A DNA stretch of 64,000 bases from JBFAPK01 sp040676675 (lineage in GTDB: Bacteria; Actinomycetota; Actinomycetes; Mycobacteriales; Micromonosporaceae), in contig NZ_JBFAPK010000033.1 in assembly GCF_040676675.1 (NCBI RefSeq), forward strand, positions 1-64,000, written 5' to 3'. The position numbers were made by a program, and so were the translations under genes. Below the pieces are notes generated by a model. It was not told where the DNA came from. It worked only from the letters and a program-made list of their open reading frames with translations, and did not search any database. Below, one piece after another: positions 25,513 to 34,145 of this stretch; the stretch's first letter is position 1, and each line of letters opens with the position of its first letter.

Positions 25513-26520
25513 ATGAGCGCCGAACTCGTCGCCGTCATCGCCGTCATCGTCGTCGCGATGGCCTTCGACTACACCAACGGCTTCCACGACGCCGCGAACG
25601 CCATCGCCACCAGCATCTCCACCCGGGCGCTCACGCCGCGGGTGGCGCTCGCCCTGGCCGCCGTCGGGAACTTCGTCGGCGCGCACTTCGGCGCCGGCGT
25701 CGCCAAGACCGTCGGAGACGGCCTGGTCACCCTGCCGACCGGGGTGGGCAGCCTCGGCGTGGTCTTCGCCGGGGTGCTCGGCGCCATCGCCTGGAACCTG
25801 ATCACCTGGTACTTCGGCCTGCCGTCCTCCTCCTCGCACGCCCTCTTCGGCGGGCTGGTCGGCGCGACGCTGCTCGCCACCGGCGGCACGGTCCAGTGGC
25901 TCAACATCGTCGACAAGGTGATCCTGCCGATGGTGCTCTCGCCGGTGGTCGGGCTCCTGCTCGGGTACGTGGTGATGCTCGCCATCCTCTGGATCTTCCG
26001 GAAGGGGCAGCCCGGCAAGCTCAACCGGGGTTTCCGGTGGGCGCAGACCGCCTCGGCGGCGGCCATGTCGGTCGGCCACGGCATGCAGGACGCCGCCAAG
26101 ACCATGGGCATCATCGTGCTGGCCCTCTTCACCGGCGGGTACCAGGACGACAAGACGCACATCCCGGGCTGGGTCTTCTGGACCTCGGCCACCATGCTCG
26201 CCCTGGGCACGTACGCCGGCGGGTGGCGGATCATCCGTACCCTCGGTCGGAAGATCATCGACCTGGGCCCGCCGGAGGGCTTCGCGGCCGAGATCGTCGC
26301 CAGCGCCGTCCTCTACTTCAACGCGCTGGTGCTGCACGCGCCGATCTCCACCACGCACACGATCACCTCGGCGATCATGGGGGTGGGGGCGACCAAGCGC
26401 CTCTCCGCGGTGCGGTGGAACGTCGCCGGCAACATCGTGGTCGCCTGGATCATCACCTTCCCGGCCGCGGCGGCGATCGCCTGCCTCGCGTACCTGATCG
26501 TCCGCCCCATCTTCGGCTGA
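25513..26520 (+). CDS. pit: Inorganic phosphate transporter, Pit family
   Basis: A 335-aa permease that imports phosphate (as metal-phosphate) with protons. The two inverted PHO4 repeats are visible: FDYTNGFHDAANAIATSIST near residues 17-36 and SVGHGMQDAAKTMGII near 190-205, both with the conserved GxxDAxx core, and SSSHALFGGLVGA and STTHTITSAIMGVG as the second signature of each half. About ten membrane segments are present. The gene is downstream of the DUF47 gene and probably in the same operon. The window also has the high-affinity pstSCAB system, so the cell has both low- and high-affinity uptake. Confidence 0.92.
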   Translation: MSAELVAVIAVIVVAMAFDYTNGFHDAANAIATSISTRALTPRVALALAAVGNFVGAHFGAGVAKTVGDGLVTLPTGVGSLGVVFAGVLGAIAWNLITWYFGLPSSSSHALFGGLVGATLLATGGTVQWLNIVDKVILPMVLSPVVGLLLGYVVMLAILWIFRKGQPGKLNRGFRWAQTASAAAMSVGHGMQDAAKTMGIIVLALFTGGYQDDKTHIPGWVFWTSATMLALGTYAGGWRIIRTLGRKIIDLGPPEGFAAEIVASAVLYFNALVLHAPISTTHTITSAIMGVGATKRLSAVRWNVAGNIVVAWIITFPAAAAIACLAYLIVRPIFG

Positions 26521-26540
26521 GCGGACCCCCCGTCCCGCTG

Positions 26541-26571
26541 TCGCCCCGGGCGCGCGCCGCGCCCGGGGCGA
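26541..26571. terminator. Bidirectional hairpin terminator
   Basis: A perfect 14-bp GC stem (26541-26554 with 26558-26571) with a 3-base loop lies between the convergent pit and Gfo/Idh/MocA genes. Confidence 0.75.
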
Positions 26572-26577
26572 GGCACG

Positions 26578-27546
26578 CTACGGATACGTGACGCCGATCT
26601 GCTCGCGTACGGTGTCCAGCAGGCCCATGATCTCCAGCGTCGTGGCGTGCGGTACCAGGGGGCTCTCCAGCAGCCCCGCGCGCAGGCAGCGCTGCACCTC
26701 GGCCGCCTCGTACTGGTAGCCGCCGCCGTCCGGCGGCCCCGTGATCACCTCCGGCTCGGCGTCGCCGCGGTGGATGGTGAGCCGGTCGGGTACGAAGAAC
26801 GTGTCGGCCAGCTCGATCCGGCCCCGGGTGCCGGTGACCGTGGCGGCCAGCGGGGTGGCCCCCACCAGCCCACAGGTCAGGGTGGCGACCGCGCCCGACT
26901 CGTACCCCAGCAGGACGCCCGTGTTCTCGTCGACGCCCTCCGGGCTCAGCTTCGCCCAGGAGCGGATCTCGTCCGGGGCGCCCAGCACCAGGTGCGCGAG
27001 GCTGATCGGGTAGATGCCGAGGTCCAGCAGCGCGCCGCCGCCCAGCGCCCGCGCCCGCAGCCGGTGCTCCGGCGGGAAGGGGCCGGCCAGGCCGAAGGCA
27101 GCCTGCACGGAGGTCACCTCGCCGATCGCCCCCTCGGCGAGCAGCTCGCCCAGTCGGAGTACGAGCGGATTGCAGCGCATCCACATCGCCTCCATCAGGA
27201 ACGCGCCCTTCGCGCGGGCCGTCTCCACCAGCTCGGCGCTGCTCGCCCGGTCCAGCGTCATCGGCTTCTCGCAGAGGACGGCCCGTCCCGCCGTGAGGCA
27301 GGTCATCGCGGCGTCGAAGTGGGCGGCGTGCGGGGTGGCGACGTACACGACGTCGACCTCCGGATCGGCCGCCAGCTCCGACCAGGAGCCGTACGCCCGG
27401 GGGATGTCGTGCCGGTCGGCGAAGGTTCGGGCGGCGGCCGACGTGCGGGAGGCCACCGCGACCACCTCCGCGTCCGGCAGCAGCCGCAGGTCCTCGACGA
27501 ACCTCCCGGCGATGTGGCCCGTGGCCAGGATGCCCCAACGTGTCAT
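26578..27546 (-). CDS. Gfo/Idh/MocA family oxidoreductase
   Basis: A 322-aa NAD(P)-dependent dehydrogenase. The N-terminal Rossmann fold starts with RWGILATGHIAGRFVEDL (GxGxxA-type motif, residues 3-14) and includes the CEKPMTLD catalytic-Lys segment (about 91-98). The C-terminal alpha/beta domain has GGGALLDLGIYPISLAHL with the conserved D..Y..H residues. Such enzymes act on sugars, inositols or dihydrodiols; the substrate is unknown. The ATG at 27546 follows TAGCGT (27553-27558, complement) by 6 nt and is probably leaderless. It is divergent from the Nudix gene. Confidence 0.88.
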   Translation of the reverse strand: MTRWGILATGHIAGRFVEDLRLLPDAEVVAVASRTSAAARTFADRHDIPRAYGSWSELAADPEVDVVYVATPHAAHFDAAMTCLTAGRAVLCEKPMTLDRASSAELVETARAKGAFLMEAMWMRCNPLVLRLGELLAEGAIGEVTSVQAAFGLAGPFPPEHRLRARALGGGALLDLGIYPISLAHLVLGAPDEIRSWAKLSPEGVDENTGVLLGYESGAVATLTCGLVGATPLAATVTGTRGRIELADTFFVPDRLTIHRGDAEPEVITGPPDGGGYQYEAAEVQRCLRAGLLESPLVPHATTLEIMGLLDTVREQIGVTYP

Positions 27547-27617
27547 GCCGGCACGCTAGTCCAGCTCACCCGGCCGGCCGCGAACGGTACCGCCGACCGG
27601 GGCCGGCGCCACAGCTC

Positions 27618-27653
27618 GCGTGCCGCGACCCGTCCGCGTGCCGCGACCCGTCC
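27618..27653. repeat. 18-bp direct repeat, 2 copies
   Basis: Two exact head-to-tail copies of GCGTGCCGCGACCCGTCC lie in the divergent gap between the oxidoreductase and Nudix genes. Confidence 0.8.
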
Positions 27654-27705
27654 GCCGCCCGTGGCCGGCCGGTGTCGGGGCGGGAGATCGACATAGGCTC
27701 TGAGC

Positions 27706-28563
27706 ATGACGCTGGGCAGCAACGAGGGCTTCGCCGTACCGGAGCGGCTGGTGGAGCACGCGCGCCGCTTCTACGCCGAGGGCGGTACGCCGGCCACGCC
27801 CCGGGTGGCGGCCACCGTGCTGCTGTTGCGCCCCGGCACCGGCGGCTTCGAGGTGTACGTGATCCGCCGGGTGGCGGAGATGGCCTTCGGCGGCATGTAC
27901 GCCTTCCCGGGCGGCGGCGTCGATCCGTCCGACTCGCGGCCCGATCTGGACTGGTCGGGGCCGGCCCCGGAGCGGTGGGGCGAGCGGCTGCGGCTGCCGG
28001 CCGACGCGGCCCAGGCGGTGGTCTGCGCGGCGGCGCGAGAGGTGTTCGAGGAGGCGGGCGTGCTGCTCGCCGGCCGGCCCGGCGGCGACGTGCTGGGGGA
28101 CGTGAGCGGCGACGACTGGGAGTCGGCCCGGCAGGCGTTGGTCTCCCGCCGGACCGGCTTCGCCGAGCTGCTGCGGCGGCAGCGGCTCGCGCTCCACTCG
28201 GACCTGCTGGTGCCGTGGAGCCGCTGGATCACGCCGGAGTTCGAGCCGCGCCGGTACGACACGTACTTCTTCGTGGCGCTGCTGCCGGACGGTCAGCGGA
28301 CCCGGGACGTCTCCGGCGAGGCCGACCACACCATGTGGGTGCGACCGGCGGACGCGCTGGCCCGGGCCCGGGCCGGGGAGATCGCCATGCTGCCGCCGAC
28401 CATGGTCACGCTCGCCGAGGTGGCGGACTGCGCCGACCTGGCCACCGTGCCGGCGGTCGCGGCCGGTCGGGACGTCGCCACGCCAATCACTCCGCGACTG
28501 GAGTTGCCGGGCGATGGCGGCCGTCCGCGCTTCCTGCTCGACCCCCGAAACACGTCGATCTAG
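27706..28563 (+). CDS. Nudix hydrolase
   Basis: A 285-aa Nudix-fold protein. The Nudix box is stretched: it begins with FPGGGVDPSDS near residue 69 and ends with AAREVFEEAGVLLAG near residue 112, with an insert between the two halves, as in the larger actinobacterial and human NUDT19-like Nudix proteins. It probably hydrolyses a nucleoside diphosphate-linked compound or a CoA derivative; the substrate is unassigned. The ATG at 27706 follows TAGGCT (27694-27699) by 6 nt, indicating a leaderless mRNA. Its stop codon lies within the long bidirectional hairpin at 28554-28615. Confidence 0.85.
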   Translation: MTLGSNEGFAVPERLVEHARRFYAEGGTPATPRVAATVLLLRPGTGGFEVYVIRRVAEMAFGGMYAFPGGGVDPSDSRPDLDWSGPAPERWGERLRLPADAAQAVVCAAAREVFEEAGVLLAGRPGGDVLGDVSGDDWESARQALVSRRTGFAELLRRQRLALHSDLLVPWSRWITPEFEPRRYDTYFFVALLPDGQRTRDVSGEADHTMWVRPADALARARAGEIAMLPPTMVTLAEVADCADLATVPAVAAGRDVATPITPRLELPGDGGRPRFLLDPRNTSI

Positions 28564-28615
28564 GGAGAATCGTCGTTAGTGGATCACTAATCACGACGAT
28601 TTGCCCTAGATCGAC
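28554..28615. terminator. Long bidirectional terminator hairpin
   Basis: A 62-base near-palindrome starts with GTCGATCTAGGG and ends with CCCTAGATCGAC, with inner arms AATCGTCG/CGACGATT and TTAGTG/CACTAA around a GATC loop. Only a few bases are unpaired. It is much richer in A+T than its surroundings, contains the Nudix stop codon and ends 27 bases from the pstB stop on the other strand. Confidence 0.8.
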
Positions 28616-28641
28616 GGCGAGGGCGAGGCGGCGAGGTCCGG

Positions 28642-29418
28642 TCAGCCGAAGCGGCCGGTGATGTAGTCCTCAGTCTTCTTCTCGCTCGGGTTGCTGAAGA
28701 TCTTCTGCGTGTAGTCGTACTCGATCAGGCGGCCCGGGTCGCCGGTCCGCTCGATCGAGAAGAAGGCGGTACGGTCCGAGACCCGGGCCGCCTGCTGCAT
28801 GTTGTGGGTCACGATGATGATCGTGAACTGGTCCTTCAGCTTGAACATCAGGTCCTCGATCGCCAGGGTGGAGATCGGGTCCAGCGCCGAGCAGGGCTCG
28901 TCCATCAGGACGACCTTCGGCTCGACGGCGATCGTACGGGCGATGCAGAGCCGCTGCTGCTGACCGCCGGAGAGGCCGGCGCCCGGCTTGTCGAGCCGGT
29001 CCTTGACCTCGTCCCAGAGGTTCGCGGCCCGCAGCGCCTTCTCGGCCGCCTCGGTGAGCACCGACTTCCGGCGTACCCCGTTGAGCTTCAGCCCGGCGAC
29101 GACGTTGTCGAAGATCGACATCGTCGGGAAGGGGTTGGGCCGCTGGAAGACCATGCCGATGGTGCGGCGTACGGCGGTGACGTCGACGTCCCGGTCGTAG
29201 ATGTCCTGGTCGTCGATGGTCAGCGAGCCCTCGACCCGGGCGCCCGGCAGCACCTCGTGCATCCGGTTGATCGACCGCAGGAAGGTCGACTTCCCACAGC
29301 CCGAGGGCCCGATCAGGGCGGTGACGGTCTTCGGCTCGACCGTCATGGAGATGTTCTCGATCGCCTTGAACGAGCCGTAGTAGGCGGTGACGTTGTTCGC
29401 TTCGACGCGCTTGGCCAT
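28642..29418 (-). CDS. pstB: Phosphate ABC transporter ATP-binding protein
   Basis: A 258-aa ATPase that powers the PstCA phosphate channel. The Walker A motif is GPSGCGKS (residues 37-44), the ABC signature LSGGQQQR is near 148-155, and Walker B with the catalytic Glu is VVLMDEPCSALDPIS (about 169-183). The switch histidine is in IIVTHNMQQAARV. Length and motif order are normal for PstB. GGAGGT precedes the ATG. It is the last gene of pstSCAB; no phoU follows, and a DUF47 PhoU relative is instead encoded with pit at 24760-25386. Confidence 0.96.
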   Translation of the reverse strand: MAKRVEANNVTAYYGSFKAIENISMTVEPKTVTALIGPSGCGKSTFLRSINRMHEVLPGARVEGSLTIDDQDIYDRDVDVTAVRRTIGMVFQRPNPFPTMSIFDNVVAGLKLNGVRRKSVLTEAAEKALRAANLWDEVKDRLDKPGAGLSGGQQQRLCIARTIAVEPKVVLMDEPCSALDPISTLAIEDLMFKLKDQFTIIIVTHNMQQAARVSDRTAFFSIERTGDPGRLIEYDYTQKIFSNPSEKKTEDYITGRFG

Positions 29419-29439
29419 GGTGCTGTTACCTCCGGGGGA

Positions 29440-30528
29440 TCAACGGCTCAGCCGGTTGCGGCGGGCGAGCAGCTTCGCCGCGATCGTCAGGATCAGGACG
29501 AGGGCGACCAGCGTGAGCGCCGCTGTCCAGGCCCGGCCGGGCGCGTACTGGGACGCGGTGCCGGCCTGCCCGTAGATGTAGAGCGCCAGCGACGACTGGC
29601 TGTTCTCGAACGGGTTGAAGTTGATCGCCGCGCCGCCGCCGGCGACGAGCAGCACCGGCGCCGTCTCGCCGGAGGCCCGCGCGATCGCGAGCATCACGCC
29701 GGTGACGATGCCGGGCCGGGCCGTCGGCAGCACGATCCGCATGATCGTCTTCCACTTCGGTACCCCGAGCGCGTACGAGCCCTCGCGCAGCGGCGCGGGC
29801 ACCAGCCGGAGCATCTCCTCGGTGGAGCGGACGATCGTCGGCAGCATGAGCACGCTCAGGGCGAGCGCGGCGGCGAAGCCCGAGTAGGTCGGCTGGCCGT
29901 TGTTGAAGACCGGCGAGACGATCAGCACCCAGAAGGCCAGGATGAACAGGCCGGCGACGATCGACGGGATGCCGGTCATCACGTCGACGAAGAAGCGGAT
30001 CGCGAGGGCGAACCGGCCCCGGCCGTACTCGACGAGGTAGATGGCGCAGGCGATGCCGAGCGGCACGGTGATCAGCGTGGCGATGCCGACCTGCTCCAGC
30101 GTGCCGACGATGGCGTGGTACGCGCCGCCGTTCGGGTCCCGGGCCCCGATGTTGTTCATCGAGGTGAGGAAGAAGTTTCCGTCGAGGCGCTCGACGCCCT
30201 TCGAGAGCAGCGTCCAGGCCACCGAGACGAGCGGCAGCACGGCCAGCACGAACGCGGAGTGGATCAGCGCGCTCCAGGTGCGGTTGCGGGCCTGACGGGG
30301 CCCCTCGACCGCCTTGCTGACGAGAAAGGCCCCGAGCAGGTAGAGCAGGGCGCCGAGGACGACGACCAGCACCGGGCCGCCGATGCCGGTGCCGTAGACG
30401 ATCGCGGCGGAGACCGCGAGCGCGGCCACGCCGATCCCCACGAGCGCGAGGACGGGCAGCCGGCGGGCCTGCAGGTTGTCGTCGGAGCGCCGGGGTGCGG
30501 CGCTGGGCGGAGCGGTCATGGTGGTCAT
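29440..30528 (-). CDS. pstA: Phosphate ABC transporter permease PstA
   Basis: A 362-aa inner-membrane permease. After a short cytoplasmic start there are two segments (LPVLALVGIGVAALAVSAAIVYG and PVLVVVLGALLYLLGAFLV) followed by the six-segment core. The BPD/EAA loop is in TEEMLRLVPAPLREGSYALGV. The extra pair of N-terminal segments and the length above the usual 280-300 aa are common in actinobacterial PstA. Its start overlaps the pstC stop by 4 bases, so translation of the two is coupled. Confidence 0.94.
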   Translation of the reverse strand: MTTMTAPPSAAPRRSDDNLQARRLPVLALVGIGVAALAVSAAIVYGTGIGGPVLVVVLGALLYLLGAFLVSKAVEGPRQARNRTWSALIHSAFVLAVLPLVSVAWTLLSKGVERLDGNFFLTSMNNIGARDPNGGAYHAIVGTLEQVGIATLITVPLGIACAIYLVEYGRGRFALAIRFFVDVMTGIPSIVAGLFILAFWVLIVSPVFNNGQPTYSGFAAALALSVLMLPTIVRSTEEMLRLVPAPLREGSYALGVPKWKTIMRIVLPTARPGIVTGVMLAIARASGETAPVLLVAGGGAAINFNPFENSQSSLALYIYGQAGTASQYAPGRAWTAALTLVALVLILTIAAKLLARRNRLSR

Positions 30529-31619
30529 GCGGCGGTCTCCGTGAACTCCCGGCGCCGGTAGATGATCGCCCGCGCGGCCATGTTGACGACCAGCGTGATG
30601 GCGAAGAGGACGAGACCCGAGGCGATCAGGGCGCCGCGACCGACCTCGTTGGCCTCGCCGAAGGCGTTGGCGATGTTGGCCGCGATGCTGTTACCGCCGG
30701 TCACGACGATGTTGGTCGTGATGTTGAAGGTGATGCCGAGGGTGAGCGCCAGCGCGATCGTCTCGCCGAGCGCCCGGCCGAGGCCGAGCATCACGGCGCC
30801 GATCACCCCGGGGCGGCCGTACGGGAGCACCGCGGTGCGGATCATCTCCCACTTGGTGGCGCCCAGCGCGAGCGCGGCCTCCTCGTTCGCCTTCGGCGTC
30901 TGCTGGAAGACCTCGCGGGAGAGCGAGGTGACGATCGGCAGGACCATGATCGCCAGGACCAGCGAGCCGAGCAGGATCGAGTTCCCGAACGGCCCGTCGC
31001 CGCCGAAGATCGGGATCCAGCCGAAGTACTTGTTGAGCCAGACCGACAGGTCGGTGACCGGGCCGGCGAAGTAGTCCCGGCCCCAGAGGCCGAAGACCAC
31101 GCTCGGCATTGCGGCCAGCAGGTCGACCAGGAAGCCGAGGACGGTACCGACCCGCCGGGGCGCGTAGTGGGAGAGGAAGAGCGCGATCCCCAGCGCCACC
31201 GGTACGGCGATCAGCAGGGCCAGCGCCGAGGTGACCACGGTGCCGTACGCGAGTGCCCCGATGCCGAACTTCGGCTCCGAGTCGTTGGGGAACCAGCCCT
31301 CGTAGCTGAAGAAGTTGACCGTGTTGGCGCGCAGCGCCGGAACCGCCTTGGCGATCAGGAAGATCGCGATCGCCACGATGATGATCAGTACCGCCGCGCC
31401 GGCGGCCATTGTCACGCCGCGGAAGAGCCGCTCGGCTCCGAAGGCCTGCCGTCGGGGCAACGCGTCGCCGCCACCGAGACCCCCTCCGTCCGGAACCCGG
31501 GTCGGCGGGGTGGGTGAGAGGTCGGCCGGATGCGCCGCACCGGCGGAACGGGCGTGACTGGTGGTCACGCTCGTCCCGCCGGTGGCTGCGTCGGCCGAGC
31601 GGGGAGGGATATCGCCCAT
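30525..31619 (-). CDS. pstC: Phosphate ABC transporter permease PstC
   Basis: A 364-aa inner-membrane permease. A Ser/Thr/Gly-rich cytoplasmic N-terminal region of about 65 residues precedes six to seven hydrophobic segments, beginning with RGVTMAAGAAVLIIIVAIAIFLIA. The BPD/EAA loop is in REVFQQTPKANEEAALALGATKWE. With PstA it forms the channel of the high-affinity phosphate importer. It lies 53 bases after pstS and overlaps pstA by 4 bases. Confidence 0.94.
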   Translation of the reverse strand: MGDIPPRSADAATGGTSVTTSHARSAGAAHPADLSPTPPTRVPDGGGLGGGDALPRRQAFGAERLFRGVTMAAGAAVLIIIVAIAIFLIAKAVPALRANTVNFFSYEGWFPNDSEPKFGIGALAYGTVVTSALALLIAVPVALGIALFLSHYAPRRVGTVLGFLVDLLAAMPSVVFGLWGRDYFAGPVTDLSVWLNKYFGWIPIFGGDGPFGNSILLGSLVLAIMVLPIVTSLSREVFQQTPKANEEAALALGATKWEMIRTAVLPYGRPGVIGAVMLGLGRALGETIALALTLGITFNITTNIVVTGGNSIAANIANAFGEANEVGRGALIASGLVLFAITLVVNMAARAIIYRRREFTETAA

Positions 31620-31672
31620 CTGCTCGCTCGCTCCGTTGACGAAGGTATGTGTCGGATCTCTAGCTGGTCAGC

Positions 31673-32770
31673 TCAGGCGAGGTTCTTGACCGCGGCCTCG
31701 ACCTTGGTACGGACCGACTCCGGCAGCGGGGCGTAGCCGAGCTCGCCCAGCGCCTGCTGGCCCTCGCTGCTGGCGGTGTAGCCGAGGAAGCCCTTCACCA
31801 CGTTGAGCTTGTCGGCCGCGAGGCCCTTGCTGCAGACGATCTCGTAGGTCACCAGCACGATCGGGTACGCGCCGGCCTCCTTGGTGGCGTAGTCGATCGA
31901 CATCTGCAGGTCGTCGCCCTGGCCGGTGACCTGGGCGCCGGCGATGGTCTTACCGGCCGACTCGGGGGTCAGCTCGGCGAACTCGCCGGCCCCGTTGCCG
32001 ATCTTGGCCTTCTTGAGCTGCGAGTTCTCGGCGAACGACAGCTCGACGTAGCCGATGGCGCCCTCGGTGCTCTTGATCTTGCTCGCCACGCCGTCGGACT
32101 TCGCCGCGCCGACGCCGCCCGGGGCCTTCCACTCCTTGGCGTTGCCGAAGGTCCAGTCGGCCTCGGCGGTCTTGGAGAGGAACTTGGTGAAGTTGTCGGT
32201 GGTGCCGGAGGAGTCCGAGCGGTGCACGGCCTGGATCGCGGTGGACGGCAGGGTCGCGCCCGGGTTGTCCGCCTTGATCGCGGCGTCGTCCCACTTGGTG
32301 ATCTTGCCGGCGAAGATCTGCGCCAGGGTGGCCGGCTTGAGCTGCAGGTTGTCCACGCCGAGGTTGTAGCTGACCGCGATCGGCCCGATCACCATCGGCA
32401 GGTGGATCGCCTTGCCGCCGGTGCACTTGGCGTCGGCCTTCGGCTGCTCGTCGGCGGCCTTGAGCGGCGAGTCCGAGCCGGCGAAGTCGGCGGTGCCGGC
32501 GATGAAGGCCTGGATGCCCGCGCCGGAGGCGGTCGATTCGTAATTGACCTTGGCGTCGGCGCACTTCTGCTGGTACGCCTTCGTCCACTCGTCCATCGCG
32601 TTCTTCTGGGCGGAAGAACCCTGCGCGTTGACCGTGCCGGTGGCGCAGTCGGCCGCAGCGGACCCGGAGGCCGACCCGCTGGGCTCGTTATTGTCCGAGC
32701 CGCACGCGCCGAGCGCGAGCGTCGCGGTCAGCGCGAGGCAGGCAACAAGGCCGTGCCGCTGGAGCTTCAC
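31673..32770 (-). CDS. pstS: Phosphate-binding lipoprotein PstS
   Basis: A 365-aa extracellular phosphate receptor of the PstSCAB importer. The signal ends in the lipobox LGAC near residues 22-25, so it is lipid-anchored. The phosphate-contact segments are visible: NAQGSSAQKNAMDEW, STASGAGIQAFIAG, ADFAGSDSPL and AVHRSDSSGTTDNFTKFL. I chose the GTG at 32770, which has GAAGGGA upstream, over the TTG/ATG pair at 32794/32791, which lacks a ribosome binding site. A two-unit PHO box lies about 117 bases upstream (32887-32908), so PhoP control is likely. pstC, pstA and pstB follow. Confidence 0.95.
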   Translation of the reverse strand: MKLQRHGLVACLALTATLALGACGSDNNEPSGSASGSAAADCATGTVNAQGSSAQKNAMDEWTKAYQQKCADAKVNYESTASGAGIQAFIAGTADFAGSDSPLKAADEQPKADAKCTGGKAIHLPMVIGPIAVSYNLGVDNLQLKPATLAQIFAGKITKWDDAAIKADNPGATLPSTAIQAVHRSDSSGTTDNFTKFLSKTAEADWTFGNAKEWKAPGGVGAAKSDGVASKIKSTEGAIGYVELSFAENSQLKKAKIGNGAGEFAELTPESAGKTIAGAQVTGQGDDLQMSIDYATKEAGAYPIVLVTYEIVCSKGLAADKLNVVKGFLGYTASSEGQQALGELGYAPLPESVRTKVEAAVKNLA

Positions 32771-32886
32771 CTGAGGGGTTTCCCTTCGCATCAAACGGAC
32801 CGCCGGAGTCCTGTCTGACCCCGGGGACCGGCCTGGTTCACCGGTTACTACGCAAGCTAGGAGCGCCAGGTAGACGGTTCGCCGGT

Positions 32887-32908
32887 CGCGAATGAACGAG
32901 GGGTGAAC
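32887..32908 (-). promoter_or_regulatory. PHO box upstream of pstS
   Basis: On the minus strand two contiguous 11-bp repeats read GTTCACCCCTC and GTTCATTCGCG. The first matches the Streptomyces PhoP repeat GTTCACC exactly and the second at five of seven positions. The direction agrees with pstS. Confidence 0.8.
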
Positions 32909-33045
32909 AAGTACCGCCGGCTGAATGTCCAGAAACCGAGGACGAGCTGTCCGTTTCGTGAACTGAGGGGCCGGCGGTGCCTATGTCGGATATGGCGTCA
33001 CAGCCGGGGGCGCGCGGCGCGTTCCGGCAGGTGAGGCGGTACGAG

Positions 33046-34053
33046 TCAGCCTCGGCGGTACCGCACGTCGGTCGACCAGCGGGCGAACCCGGCGCGCCGG
33101 TAGAGCGCCACCGCCGCGGTGTTGCTCTCGTCGACGTAGAGCATCACCCGCCGCAACCCCCGCTCCCGCAGGTGACGCAGGCCCGCCACGGTGAGTGCGC
33201 GGCCCAGACCCAGCCCGTGCGTCTCGGGGTGCACGCCCAGCACGTACACCTCGCCGATCGGCCACGCGCGGTCGGCGGTCTCCGGCGCGTCGGCCGCCAC
33301 GATGCCCGGCGCCGTCGCGTCGGCGGGCCGCCGGTCGTCGACCGTCGCGTCGGCGGGCCGCTCCGCGCCGTGCACCTTCGTCCAGTGGAAGCCCAGCAGC
33401 CGCCCCGTCGACTCCTCGACCGCGAGCAGGAAACCCGCCGGGTCGAACCACGGCTCGGCGAAGCGGGCGCGCAGGTCCTCCCGCGTCCAGCGGCCCTGTT
33501 CCGGATGGTCGGCGAAGGCCCGCCGGTTGACCTCCAGCCACGCCTCGTCGTCCTCGCCCGGACGGAACGCGCGCAGTGAGACACCGGCCGGCAGCACCGG
33601 CTCCGGGAGCGGCTCCCCCAGCGGCCGGCGCAGCGTCCACAGCTCCCGTACCCGCCGGAAGCCTCGGTCCAGGCCGAGCGCGGCGGCGCCCGGATGGTCG
33701 CCGTGGGCCCAGACCTCCACCGGCCCGTTGGCGTCGCGGATGACCGCGTCGAGCAGGGCCGCGCCGAGACCCCGGTGCCGGCGCAGCGGGTGGACGACCA
33801 GCTCCGCCGCCGTGCCGTCGGCGCCCGTCTCGACCTGCGCGTACCCGGCCAGCGCGCCGTCGGGGTCCCGGACCGTCAGGTGCCGTACGCCCGTGTCGCC
33901 GGCGTGCTTGAGCCGCAGCACCCCGTCCTCGGAGACCGGTTCCGCGCCGTCGGCGTCGGCCGCGACCGCGAGCAGGGCCAGTACCTCGCGGATCGCGTCG
34001 CCGGAGGGAAGTTCGTTCTCGTACGCCGTCACAGGCTCAGCCGCGCCGCTCAC
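33046..34053 (-). CDS. mshD: Mycothiol synthase
   Basis: A 335-aa double-GNAT enzyme that acetylates the cysteine amine of Cys-GlcN-Ins with acetyl-CoA, the last step of mycothiol synthesis. The N-terminal half has VVHPLRRHRGLGAALLDAV, and the C-terminal half FRPGEDDEAWLEVNRRAF, GFHWTKVH, VLGVHPETHGLGLGRALTVAGL and MLYVDESNTAAVALYRRAGF, which are MshD signatures. Between the GFHWTK segment and GEVYVLGVHP there is an insert of about 35 residues containing two ERPADAT/RRPADAT copies, so the protein is longer than the usual 300 aa. The GTG at 34053 follows TACCGT (34060-34065, complement) by 6 nt. It lies between pst and glnR, as in Streptomyces. Confidence 0.93.
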   Translation of the reverse strand: MSGAAEPVTAYENELPSGDAIREVLALLAVAADADGAEPVSEDGVLRLKHAGDTGVRHLTVRDPDGALAGYAQVETGADGTAAELVVHPLRRHRGLGAALLDAVIRDANGPVEVWAHGDHPGAAALGLDRGFRRVRELWTLRRPLGEPLPEPVLPAGVSLRAFRPGEDDEAWLEVNRRAFADHPEQGRWTREDLRARFAEPWFDPAGFLLAVEESTGRLLGFHWTKVHGAERPADATVDDRRPADATAPGIVAADAPETADRAWPIGEVYVLGVHPETHGLGLGRALTVAGLRHLRERGLRRVMLYVDESNTAAVALYRRAGFARWSTDVRYRRG

Positions 34054-34091
34054 GCCCCCACGGTATCCGCCCGGGCCGGGGCCTCGGCGCG

Positions 34092-34145
34092 GTGGCTCGG
34101 GGCCGACGGGCAGTGGCTCGGGGCCGACGGGCAGCGGCTCGGGCC
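34092..34145. repeat. 21-bp tandem repeat, about 2.5 copies
   Basis: GTGGCTCGGGGCCGACGGGCA is found at 34092-34112 and 34113-34133, followed by a partial changed copy. It fills most of the gap between mshD and the deacetylase gene. Confidence 0.8.
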
